Shown here piece by piece: positions 53,955-61,807 of a stretch of 64,000 nucleotides of DNA. This DNA is from Ferrovibrio sp. GTDB taxonomy: Bacteria; Pseudomonadota; Alphaproteobacteria; Ferrovibrionales; Ferrovibrionaceae. The DNA is taken from assembly GCF_002796975.1 (NCBI RefSeq), contig NZ_PEKV01000005.1:131501-195500 (forward strand), in the 5' to 3' direction. The position numbers and the translations under genes are program-made. How positions within the stretch are numbered: the stretch's first letter is position 1; each line of letters begins with the position of its first letter. The notes under the pieces are model-generated. The model saw only the letters and a list, made by a program, of their open reading frames with translations, was not told where the DNA came from and searched no databases.

Positions 53955-53987
53955 CGGCCGCCTGGCTTGATACAAGCCGGGCGGCCG
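53955..53987 (+). terminator. Attenuator hairpin between tctC and tctB
   Basis: A 14-base stem (53955-53968 with 53974-53987, one G-U pair) and loop GATAC, followed by ATTTGCTTTTC. It should reduce read-through from tctC into tctB and tctA, keeping binding protein in excess. Confidence 0.82.
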
Positions 53988-54008
53988 ATTTGCTTTTCAG
54001 GAGTCGTG

Positions 54009-54548
54009 ATGATGGACCAGACCCCAGCCCAGCCTGCCACCGCCGAAGAAGCCACGGTTTCGCCGCGCGCCGATTTCTGGTCTGCCTGGGTCTGGATCGC
54101 GCTGGGCCTCGCGATTCTCGTCATCAGCCTGAAGATGGATCGCCTCGAACGTTTCCAGGCCAGCATCTACACGGCGCCGGGCCTGGTACCGGGCCTGCTC
54201 GGCATTGCCATCGCCTTCATGGGCGCGATCCTGATGTTTCGCGCGGTGCGCGGCGGTGCGCTGCAGACGCGGCCGCCCCGCCGCCTCGTGCTACGCGACC
54301 ACTGGCGCCTGATTTTCAGCCTCGGCCTGTCGCTGGTCTATGCACTGGTCATCGTTGCCAGCGCGCTGCCGTTCTGGCTGGTCACGGCAGTCTATATCGC
54401 CACTTTCGTCATCGTTTTCCAGTATGCCGAGCGCCGCGCCGCCGGACAGGTGCCGCGCGGCATCGCGATTGCTGTCGTGCATGGCCTGCTGGCCGGCTGG
54501 GCAATCCAGTATATCTTTGAAGAACTCTTCCTCGTTCGTCTGCCGTAA
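54009..54548 (+). CDS. tctB: Tripartite tricarboxylate transporter TctB (small membrane subunit)
   Basis: Start at ATG 54009 (MMDQTPAQPATAEEATV); the longer frame overlaps tctC and the hairpin. The 179-residue protein has four hydrophobic segments (FWSAWVWIALGLAILVISL, LGIAIAFMGAILMF, LIFSLGLSLVYALVIVASALPFWLVTAVYIATFVIVF, GIAIAVVHGLLAGWAIQYIF). The size and layout are typical of TctB. It precedes tctA by 18 bases. Confidence 0.9.
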   Translation: MMDQTPAQPATAEEATVSPRADFWSAWVWIALGLAILVISLKMDRLERFQASIYTAPGLVPGLLGIAIAFMGAILMFRAVRGGALQTRPPRRLVLRDHWRLIFSLGLSLVYALVIVASALPFWLVTAVYIATFVIVFQYAERRAAGQVPRGIAIAVVHGLLAGWAIQYIFEELFLVRLP

Positions 54549-54566
54549 GTAAGAAGGCGCGCATCC

Positions 54567-56087
54567 ATGTTTGACGGCCTGCTCGGTTTTGCCCATTCGA
54601 TCTGGAGCTTCTCCAGCCCGGAAACCATTTTCTATGCGCTGGTTGCCTCGCTGGTCGGCCTGATCATCGGTGCGCTGCCGGGCCTCACCGCCACCATGGG
54701 TGTGGCACTGATGACGACGCTGACGCTGAAGCTGCCGTCCGACCAGGCGCTGCTGATCCTGATCTGCACTTACGTCGGCGCCATCTACGGCGGCAGCCGC
54801 AGCGCCATCCTGCTCAATATTCCAGGTACGCCGGCTTCAGCTGCCTCCTGCCTCGACGGACATGCGCTGGCCAAGCAGGGTCTCGCCGGCCGTGCCATGG
54901 GCATTGCCACTTCGGGCTCGATCCTCGGCACCTGGATCGGCATGTTCTTCCTGGCGCTGTTCACGCCGATCCTGGGCGAAATGGCGCTGAAATTCGGCGC
55001 CTATGAATTCTTCTGGCTTGCCGTCTTCGGTGTGGTGATCTCGGGCAACCTCACCGGCACCGATCCGCTGAAAGGCTGGATCGCCGGTTTCATCGGGCTG
55101 TTCATCGCCGCCATCGGTCAGGAGGGCATGTATGCCTACGACCGCTTCACCTTCGGCGTGCACGACCTGTCGGGCGGCATCGCGCTGATCCCGGCGCTGG
55201 TCGGCGTCTTCGGCTTTGCCGAGGTGCTGAACGTGATGAAGGACAAGCCGCAGAAATTCATCATCAACACCTACGACACCGTGATCCCCAAGATTGCGGA
55301 CGTGCTGCAATACTGGCGCACGGTTATTCGTTCCGGCCTGATCGGCACCTTCATCGGCATCGTGCCGGGCGTGGGCGAGGATGTCGCGGCCTGGAGTTCC
55401 TATGCTGCTGCGCGCCGCGCCAGCAAGGAAAAGGAGAAGTTCGGTAAGGGTTCGGTCGAAGGCCTGATGGCTGCCGAAACCGGCGACAATGCCTGCGTGC
55501 CGGGTGCGGTGATCCCCGTGCTGACCCTGGCAGTACCCGGTTCCGCTCCGGCGGCCGTGCTGCTGGCCGCCATGCTGATCCATGGCGTGCGTCCCGGGCC
55601 GCTGATCATGGTGGAGAGTCCCTCTTTCGTTTACGACGTCGTGGCGATGATGTTCTTCGCTTCCATCGGCATCCTGATCTATGGCCTGACGCTGACCAGG
55701 CTGCTGGTCAAGATCCTGCTGGTGCCGCGCGCGCTGGTCATGCCGGTGATCTTCGTGCTCTGCTCCGTCGGCTCCTACGCCATTGCCTCGCGACCCTTCG
55801 ACATCCTGGTCATGCTGGTCTTCGGCATCATCGGCCTGGCGATGCGCGGCCTGAACTATCCGATGGCGCCGCTGGTGCTCGGCATCGTGCTGGGCGACCT
55901 GCTCGACAAGAGCCTGCGCCGTGGCCTGAGCCTGTCCGATGGCGATCTCACGCCGTTCTTCGGACGTCCGATCGCCTTCGTCATCTTCCTGCTGGTGCTG
56001 TTCACCGTCCTGATGAATGTGCCGTTCGCCCGGCGCGTCATGGGACAGGGCACGGCGCTGCTGCTGCGCCCGTTCCGGCGCGCCTGA
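54567..56087 (+). CDS. tctA: Tripartite tricarboxylate transporter TctA (large membrane subunit)
   Basis: A 506-residue membrane protein with about 12 hydrophobic segments and the conserved TctA blocks: GLIIGALPGLTATMGVALMTTLTLKLP, YVGAIYGGSRSAILLNIPGTPASAASCLDGHALAKQG, FIGIVPGVGEDVAAWSSYAAARRASKEKEKFGKGSVEGLMAAETGDNACVPGAVIPVLTLAVPGSAPAAVLLAAMLIHGVRPGPL. It is the ion-coupled translocator. It ends the transporter operon 45 bases before the second TetR palindrome. Confidence 0.96.
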   Translation: MFDGLLGFAHSIWSFSSPETIFYALVASLVGLIIGALPGLTATMGVALMTTLTLKLPSDQALLILICTYVGAIYGGSRSAILLNIPGTPASAASCLDGHALAKQGLAGRAMGIATSGSILGTWIGMFFLALFTPILGEMALKFGAYEFFWLAVFGVVISGNLTGTDPLKGWIAGFIGLFIAAIGQEGMYAYDRFTFGVHDLSGGIALIPALVGVFGFAEVLNVMKDKPQKFIINTYDTVIPKIADVLQYWRTVIRSGLIGTFIGIVPGVGEDVAAWSSYAAARRASKEKEKFGKGSVEGLMAAETGDNACVPGAVIPVLTLAVPGSAPAAVLLAAMLIHGVRPGPLIMVESPSFVYDVVAMMFFASIGILIYGLTLTRLLVKILLVPRALVMPVIFVLCSVGSYAIASRPFDILVMLVFGIIGLAMRGLNYPMAPLVLGIVLGDLLDKSLRRGLSLSDGDLTPFFGRPIAFVIFLLVLFTVLMNVPFARRVMGQGTALLLRPFRRA

Positions 56088-56131
56088 CCCACGAGAGCGG
56101 AATTGACGATACCCGCCTTTCCACGCTATAA

Positions 56132-56147
56132 GTAACTGACTAGTTAC
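56132..56147. promoter_or_regulatory. Palindromic operator before the five-gene catabolic operon (TetR site 2)
   Basis: GTAACTGACTAGTTAC within AAGTAAC-TGACTA-GTTACTT, giving perfect 7-base arms. It lies 18 bases before the first start codon of the operon, in the position of a repressor site over the core promoter or its start. It shares GTAACTGAC and GTTACTT with site 1. Confidence 0.82.
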
Positions 56148-56165
56148 TTTACGGACTAGCTGACG

Positions 56166-56993
56166 ATGCGCATCTCGCTCTGCAATGAAGTTCTCAGCCC
56201 CCTGCCGTTTGCCGCGCAATGCGCGCTGGCGGCGGAACTGGGCTATGACGGGCTGGAGATCGCGCCCTTCACGCTAAGCGACGATCCGCTGTCGCTGACC
56301 GCAGCCGAGCGCAAGGTGATCCGCCGCGCGGTGGAAGAGGCCGGGCTCGCCGTCACCGGCCTGCACTGGTTGCTGGTCACGCCCAAGGGGCTGTCCATCA
56401 CCGAGACCGATCCGGCGGTGCGCCGTCGCACCCGCGAGATGATGCAGGGCCTGTGCGATCTCTGCGCCGATCTGGGCGGTGCCTATCTGGTGCATGGCTC
56501 GCCCGCGCAGCGCCAGCTGCCCGACCGCGACATCCATGCCGCCAAGGGCTATGCGCTCGAAGCTTTCCGCTATGCCGCCCGCGCCGCCGAGAAGGCCGGC
56601 GTGATCTACTGCGTCGAGCCGCTGTCGCGCCGCGAGACCAACTTCATCAACACGGTGGCCGAGGCGATCGGCGTGGTGGAAGGCATCGGCAGCAACAGCT
56701 TCCGCACCATGATCGACTGCAGCGCCGCCGGCCTGGCGGAAGAGCAAAGCGTAGCTGAACTGATCTCGCAATGGCTGCCCAGCGGTCTGATCGCGCATGT
56801 GCAGGTCAACGACCCGAACCGCAAGGGCCCCGGCCAGGGTGAGATGGATTTCGTGCCGATCATCGCCGCGTTGAGGCAGCATGGCTATGGCGGCGATCTC
56901 GGCGTCGAGCCCTTCGTCTACGAACCCGATGGCCCCGGCGTCGCCGCGCATTCGATCCGATACTTGCGCAATCTGCTGGGAGCGGCGGCATGA
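56166..56993 (+). CDS. Sugar phosphate isomerase/epimerase family TIM-barrel protein
   Basis: A 275-residue protein of the AP endonuclease 2-like TIM-barrel family: MRISLCNEVLSPLPFAAQCALAAELGYDGLEIAPFTLSDD, AGLAVTGLHWLLVTPKGLSIT, LGGAYLVHGSPAQRQLPD, GVIYCVEPLSRRETNFINTVAEAIGVVEGI, and LIAHVQVNDPNRKGPGQGEMDFVPIIAALRQHGYGGDLGVEPF. The Glu/His/Asp metal ligands of these isomerases are present. It starts the operon just after TetR site 2 and overlaps the next gene by ATGA. The substrate is probably a keto-sugar or keto-inositol-like compound. Confidence 0.9.
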   Translation: MRISLCNEVLSPLPFAAQCALAAELGYDGLEIAPFTLSDDPLSLTAAERKVIRRAVEEAGLAVTGLHWLLVTPKGLSITETDPAVRRRTREMMQGLCDLCADLGGAYLVHGSPAQRQLPDRDIHAAKGYALEAFRYAARAAEKAGVIYCVEPLSRRETNFINTVAEAIGVVEGIGSNSFRTMIDCSAAGLAEEQSVAELISQWLPSGLIAHVQVNDPNRKGPGQGEMDFVPIIAALRQHGYGGDLGVEPFVYEPDGPGVAAHSIRYLRNLLGAAA

Positions 56994-58417
56994 AGGCCGA
57001 AGCGCCCGCCTTTGCCATCGGCGATATCCAGCTGTTTGAACGGCCGGTCACGCTGCGGCTGCCCTTCCGCTTCGGCGTGGTGACGCTCACCCATGCGCCG
57101 CAGGCCTATGCGCGCCTGCGTATCACGCTACCCGATGGCCGCAGCGCCTGGGGTTCGGCGGCCGAACTGATGGCGCCGAAATGGTTCGACAAGAATCCCG
57201 CACTCTCCAATGAGCAGAATTTCGATCAATTGCGTCGCAGCCTGCTCAATGCCGTGAATGCTTACGCCGCCGATTCCACGCCGCGCACCGCTTTCGGCCA
57301 TTCCGCCGCCCATCATGCCACCCTGGTGCAGCAGGGCGCGGGCGAGGGACTGAATGCGCTGGTGGTCTCCTATGGCGCGGCGCTGCTGGATCGCGCCGTG
57401 ATCGACGCGCTCTGTCGCTTACGTGGTGTGCCCTTCGTGGCCTTGCTGGGCAAAAACCAGTTCGGTATCGAAGCTGCGACGCTCACGCCGGATCTTGCCG
57501 GTTTCGATCTCGACAACTGGCTCGGCGGGCTGAAAGCCGGGCGTTCTATTGCCGCGCGGCATACCGTCGGCCTGATCGATCCGCTGCGTGAAAGCGATGT
57601 CGCTGCACCGCGACTGAACGACGGCCTGCCGGAAAGCCTGGAGGGCGCGGTGGCGCAATACGGCCATCGCTGGTTCAAGCTCAAGGTCGGCGGCAATGTC
57701 GAAAACGATCTGGCGCGCCTGCAGGGGATTGCAGCTGTACTCGATCAGTCGAGCGAGCCCTATCGCGCCAGCCTGGATGGCAACGAGCAGTATGACGATG
57801 TCAACGGCATCGCCGCGCTCTGGGCGGCGATGAAGGACGACCGCGCACTGCGCCGGCTGATCTCCTCGATCATTTACATCGAGCAGCCGATCAAGCGTGC
57901 TGCCGCATTGGCCCAGCCGGTGGAGAAACTCTCGGCCGAGATTCCATTGATCGTCGACGAATCGGATGCCGATTACGACGTCTTCCCCAAGGCGCGCGAG
58001 TTGGGTTATCGCGGCATCTCGTCGAAAACCTGCAAGGGCGTCTATCGCGCCATCCTTAATGCGGCGCGGTGTTCGCATTGGGGTAACGGTTACTTTGTGA
58101 CCGGCGAGGATCTGACCTGCCAGGCCGGTCTTGCCGTGCAGCAGGATCTCGCCCTGGTGGCGGCCCTGGGTCTCGGCGATGTCGAGCGTAACGGCCATCA
58201 TTACGTCGATGGCTTCGGCACGGCACCGCAGGCGGAGCAGGACGCATTCCTTGCCGCCCATCCAGACCTCTATCACCGCGATGTAAAGAGCGGCCGCGTG
58301 CGACTCAATATCCGCAGCGGCAATCTCGACCTGCGCAGCATCATGGACGCCACGGCCTTCGGGTCTGGGGCCGAACCAGATTGGGGCAATCTTGCCCCCC
58401 TGACTTTGAATTCTTGA
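56990..58417 (+). CDS. Mandelate racemase/muconate lactonizing-type enolase superfamily protein
   Basis: A 475-residue protein, clearly longer than the usual 360-410. The barrel has the KxK base motif, Lys230 and Lys232 in HRWFKLKVGGN, followed by metal-site regions ASLDGNEQYDD, YIEQPI and PLIVDESDADYD. LGYRGISSKTCKGVYRAILNAARC and GEDLTCQAGLAVQQDLALVAALGLGDVERNGHHYVDGF form the end of the barrel. The N-terminal capping domain holds LPFRFGVVTLTHAPQAYARLRI. Members are acid-sugar dehydratases, racemases or lactonising enzymes. The long middle segment and the C-terminal His-rich stretch are unusual and suggest a subgroup of its own. Confidence 0.88.
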   Translation: MKAEAPAFAIGDIQLFERPVTLRLPFRFGVVTLTHAPQAYARLRITLPDGRSAWGSAAELMAPKWFDKNPALSNEQNFDQLRRSLLNAVNAYAADSTPRTAFGHSAAHHATLVQQGAGEGLNALVVSYGAALLDRAVIDALCRLRGVPFVALLGKNQFGIEAATLTPDLAGFDLDNWLGGLKAGRSIAARHTVGLIDPLRESDVAAPRLNDGLPESLEGAVAQYGHRWFKLKVGGNVENDLARLQGIAAVLDQSSEPYRASLDGNEQYDDVNGIAALWAAMKDDRALRRLISSIIYIEQPIKRAAALAQPVEKLSAEIPLIVDESDADYDVFPKARELGYRGISSKTCKGVYRAILNAARCSHWGNGYFVTGEDLTCQAGLAVQQDLALVAALGLGDVERNGHHYVDGFGTAPQAEQDAFLAAHPDLYHRDVKSGRVRLNIRSGNLDLRSIMDATAFGSGAEPDWGNLAPLTLNS

Positions 58418-58433
58418 ATAAGGACAGAACAGA

Positions 58434-59588
58434 ATGAGCAAGGATATCCGTCTCGGCATCATCATGAACGGCGTCACCGGACGCATGGGCATGAACCAGC
58501 ATCTGATCCGTTCGATCTGCGCGATCCGCAAGGATGGCGGCGTGGTGCTGAAGAACGGCCGCCGGGTGATGCCAGATCCGATCCTGGTCGGCCGCAACCT
58601 CGACAAGGTGGCGCGTCTGGCCAAGGCGCACGGCATCGAACGCTATACCGACGATCTAGATGCGGCGCTGAAGAACAAGGACGACACGCTGTTCTTCGAT
58701 GCCGCCACCACCCAGGCGCGCGCCGGCCTGCTGAAAAAGGCGATGGCTGCCGGCAAGGACATCTACTGCGAGAAGCCGACTGCCGAGAAGCTCTCGGTCG
58801 CGCTCGACCTGGTGAAGGCCGCCAAGAAGTACAAGGTCAAGCATGGCGTGGTGCAGGATAAGCTGTTCCTGCCCGGCCTGCAGAAGATCAAGATGCTGAT
58901 CGACAGCGGCTTCTTCGGCGAAATCCTCTCGGTGCGTGGCGAGTTCGGCTACTGGGTTTTCGAGGGCGACTGGCAGCAGGCGCAGCGTCCCAGCTGGAAC
59001 TACCGCTACAAGGACGGCGGCGGCATCATCCTCGACATGCTGTGCCATTGGCGCTACGTGCTCGACAACCTGTTCGGCGAAGTCGAGAGCGTGTCCTGCC
59101 TCGGCGCGACGCATATCAAGAAACGCTGGGACGAGAACGGCAAGCCGTACAAGGCCGATGCCGATGACGCGGCCTACGCCACCTTCCAACTCAAGAGCGG
59201 CGTGATCGCGCAGATCAACTCCTCCTGGGTCACGCGCGTGCGCCGCGACGATCTCGTCACCTTCCATGTCGACGGCACGCTGGGTTCGGCGGTCGCCGGC
59301 CTGACCAGCTGCCGCACCCAGGCCCGCGTCAACACGCCGAAGCCGGTGTGGAACCCCGATGTGCCGCAGACCATCGACTTCTTCGACACCTGGCAGGAAG
59401 TCCCCGACAACCAGGTCTACATGAATGGTTTCCGCGCCCAGTGGGAAATGTATATCCGCCATCTGGTCGACAACGAGCCGTTCAAGTGGACGCTGCTCGA
59501 AGGCGCCAAGGGCGTGCAGCTCGCCGAAGCTGGCCTGAAGAGCTGGAAGGAACGCCGCTGGATCGACCTGCCGGAATTGAAGGCGTAA
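58434..59588 (+). CDS. Gfo/Idh/MocA-family oxidoreductase
   Basis: A 384-residue NAD(P)-dependent dehydrogenase. The cofactor loop is GIIMNGVTGRMGMNQHLIRSI, a looser version of the usual GxGxxG. The Glu-Lys-Pro motif is in IYCEKPTAEKLSVALDLVKAAKKYKVKHGVVQDKLFLPGL. The alpha/beta domain contains GGGIILDMLCHWRYVLDNLFGEVESV with the catalytic His. The family oxidises or reduces sugars, inositols and sugar acids. It is the third gene of the operon. Confidence 0.92.
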   Translation: MSKDIRLGIIMNGVTGRMGMNQHLIRSICAIRKDGGVVLKNGRRVMPDPILVGRNLDKVARLAKAHGIERYTDDLDAALKNKDDTLFFDAATTQARAGLLKKAMAAGKDIYCEKPTAEKLSVALDLVKAAKKYKVKHGVVQDKLFLPGLQKIKMLIDSGFFGEILSVRGEFGYWVFEGDWQQAQRPSWNYRYKDGGGIILDMLCHWRYVLDNLFGEVESVSCLGATHIKKRWDENGKPYKADADDAAYATFQLKSGVIAQINSSWVTRVRRDDLVTFHVDGTLGSAVAGLTSCRTQARVNTPKPVWNPDVPQTIDFFDTWQEVPDNQVYMNGFRAQWEMYIRHLVDNEPFKWTLLEGAKGVQLAEAGLKSWKERRWIDLPELKA

Positions 59589-59592
59589 CCAC

Positions 59593-60756
59593 ATGACGAC
59601 GCTCAACCTGCCTGCCGGCGCCGGCAAGCTGGCGCCCTATACGCTGAAACAGCCCAAGGCGTTTCCTGCGGCCAAGCCGCCGTTCAGCCGCGTCGCTTAT
59701 GCGGCGGCGCATGTGGTGGCGGATACGCTGGCCGATCACGATCCCTGGCTGACCCCTGCCATCGACTGGGATCGCACGATTGCGTTTAGGAAACATCTCT
59801 GGTCGCTCGGCTTCGGCGTGGCGGAAGCCATGGATACCGCGCAGCGCGGCATGGGCCTCGACTGGAAGGATGCGCTGGAACTGGTGCGTCGCTCGCTCGA
59901 TGCGGCGAAGGACGTGCCGGGCGCCACGGTGGCGTCGGGTGCCGGCACCGATCATCTGGCGCCGGGGCCGGATGTCACCATCGACAAGGTGATCGCGGCC
60001 TATGAGGAACAGTGCGGCGCCATCGAGAAGCTCGGTGGCCGCATCATCCTGATGGCGAGCCGCGCGCTCACCGCCGCGGCCAAATCGCCGGACGATTACG
60101 CGAAGGTCTACAACCGTATCCTCAGTCAGGTGAAGCAGCCGGTGATCCTGCACTGGCTCGGCGAGATGTTCGATCCGGCACTCACCGGCTACTGGGGCAA
60201 TGGCGACCATCTCAAGGCGATGGACACCTGCCTCGATGTGATCAGGGCCAATGCGGCCAAGGTCGACGGCATCAAGATTTCCTTGCTGGACAAGGACAAG
60301 GAAATTCTCATGCGCCGCAAGTTGCCGAAAGGTGTGCGCATGTATACCGGCGACGACTTCAACTATGCCGAACTGATCGCTGGCGATTCCGAAGGCTATT
60401 CCGACGCGCTGCTCGGCATTTTCGATGCCATCGCGCCGGCGGCTTCGGCGGCGCTCGGCGCGCTGACGCGCGGCGACGAGAAGACCTTCCACGACCTGCT
60501 CGCGCCGACCGTGCCGCTGTCGCGCCATATCTTCAAGACACCGACGCGCTTCTACAAGACTGGCGTGGTCTTCATGGCCTATCTCAATGGCCATCAGGAT
60601 CACTTCGTCATGGTCGGCGGCCAGCAGAGCACGCGTTCGGCCCAGCATCTGGCCGAACTGTTCCGTCTGGCCGATGCGGCCGGGTTGCTCAGCGATCCGG
60701 ATCGCGCCGCCAGCCGCATGAAGGCGGTGCTGGCGACGCACGGGATTGCCGCATGA
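59593..60756 (+). CDS. DUF993-family TIM-barrel aldolase-like protein (dihydrodipicolinate synthase type)
   Basis: A 387-residue protein of the DUF993 family. The barrel contains GMGLDWKDALELVRRSL, GTDHLAPGPDVTIDKVIAAYEEQ, VILHWLGEMFDPALTGYWG and the Schiff-base-like lysine Lys228 in VDGIKISLLDKDKE, matching the position of Lys in dihydrodipicolinate synthase folds. TGDDFNYAELIAGDSEGYSDALLGIFDAIAPAA follows as in that superfamily. Likely an aldolase or dehydratase acting on a keto acid. It overlaps the next gene by 4 bases (ATGA). Confidence 0.9.
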   Translation: MTTLNLPAGAGKLAPYTLKQPKAFPAAKPPFSRVAYAAAHVVADTLADHDPWLTPAIDWDRTIAFRKHLWSLGFGVAEAMDTAQRGMGLDWKDALELVRRSLDAAKDVPGATVASGAGTDHLAPGPDVTIDKVIAAYEEQCGAIEKLGGRIILMASRALTAAAKSPDDYAKVYNRILSQVKQPVILHWLGEMFDPALTGYWGNGDHLKAMDTCLDVIRANAAKVDGIKISLLDKDKEILMRRKLPKGVRMYTGDDFNYAELIAGDSEGYSDALLGIFDAIAPAASAALGALTRGDEKTFHDLLAPTVPLSRHIFKTPTRFYKTGVVFMAYLNGHQDHFVMVGGQQSTRSAQHLAELFRLADAAGLLSDPDRAASRMKAVLATHGIAA

Positions 60757-61595
60757 GCCAGCGTAAACCCGGCCCGCTCTCGCTCAACACCGCCACGGTG
60801 AGGGAGCAATGGTCGCTGCAGCAGTGTATCGAGGGTTGCGCACGCCACGGCATCACCGGCATCTCGCCCTGGCGCGACAAGCTGGCGGACTACACCACGG
60901 CCAAGGCCGCGAAGCATATCCGCAAGGTTGGCCTCACCGTGACCGGACTCTGCCGCGGCGGCATGTTCCCGGCTGCCGATGCTGCCGGGCGTCAGGCGGC
61001 GATCGAGGACAACAAGCGCGCGATTGATGACGCGGCCGCGTTGAATGCCCAGTGCCTGGTGCTGGTGGTGGGTGGCATGCCGGCCGGGTCTCGCGACCTC
61101 GCGGGGGCCAGACAGCAGGTGCAGGACGGCATCGCCGCCGTGCTGGAACATGCGCGCGCTGCCAATGTGCCGCTCGCCATAGAGCCGTTGCATCCGATGT
61201 ATGCGGCCGACCGTGCCTGCGTGAACACCGTGGCGCAGGCGCTCGATATCTGCGATGCACTCGGTTCCGGCGCGAACGACCGCCACCTCGGTGTCGCCGT
61301 CGATGTCTATCATGTCTGGTGGGACCCGACTCTTGCGGCGCAGATCCAGCGCGCCAGCAAGCGCGTGCTGGCTTTCCACGTTTGCGACTGGCTGGTGCCG
61401 ACCACTGACCTGCTGCTGGATCGCGGCATGATGGGCGATGGCGTGATCGACATTCCGGCGATTCGCGCCATGGTCGAAGGCGTCGGTTATGACGGCTTCT
61501 GCGAGGTCGAGATCATGTCGACCAACAACTGGTGGAAGAAGGATGCCGATGCGGTGTTGAAGACCTGCATCGAGCGGCATGCCACTGTCATATAG
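60753..61595 (+). CDS. Second sugar phosphate isomerase/epimerase family protein
   Basis: Start at ATG 60753, overlapping the DUF993 stop. The 280-residue TIM-barrel protein has LSLNTATVREQWSLQQCIEGCARHGITGISPWRDKL, LTVTGLCRGGMFPAADAAGRQAAIEDNKRAIDDAAALNAQCLVLVVGG, PLAIEPLHPMYAADRACVNTVAQALDICDAL, LGVAVDVYHVWWDPTL, and VLAFHVCDWLVPT with the Glu in FCEVEIMS. It is distinct from the one at 56166 and probably acts at another step. It is the last gene of the operon; a palindromic repeat follows. Confidence 0.92.
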   Translation: MSQRKPGPLSLNTATVREQWSLQQCIEGCARHGITGISPWRDKLADYTTAKAAKHIRKVGLTVTGLCRGGMFPAADAAGRQAAIEDNKRAIDDAAALNAQCLVLVVGGMPAGSRDLAGARQQVQDGIAAVLEHARAANVPLAIEPLHPMYAADRACVNTVAQALDICDALGSGANDRHLGVAVDVYHVWWDPTLAAQIQRASKRVLAFHVCDWLVPTTDLLLDRGMMGDGVIDIPAIRAMVEGVGYDGFCEVEIMSTNNWWKKDADAVLKTCIERHATVI

Positions 61596-61729
61596 TGCAG
61601 CGTCACCCCGGGCTTGACCCGGGGGCCCATTTTTACCTGCACTATAAAAAAGGAAATGGGATACCAGCACGTCGCGCTTTGCGCGACAGTATATGTAAGG
61701 CGGCAAAGCCGCCGGGCGCGGGTATGACG
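61591..61729. repeat. Composite palindromic repeat after the catabolic operon
   Basis: Contains perfect arms TATAGTGCAG (61591-61600) and CTGCACTATA (61637-61646) followed by a run of A; inside is CCCGGGCTTGACCCGGG. Further hairpins GTCGCGC/GCGCGAC (61671-61687) and GGCGGC/GCCGCC (61699-61713) follow, ending CGCGGGTATGACG. It probably ends the operon. The core 17 bases match the repeat at 31768. Confidence 0.75.
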
Positions 61730-61807
61730 GAAGTGAGGTCTGGTTCCTTGCTTTACCTGCGGGGCTCCATCCATGATGGGGCCCCGTTTCGTTTGGAGGG
61801 TGGAGAG

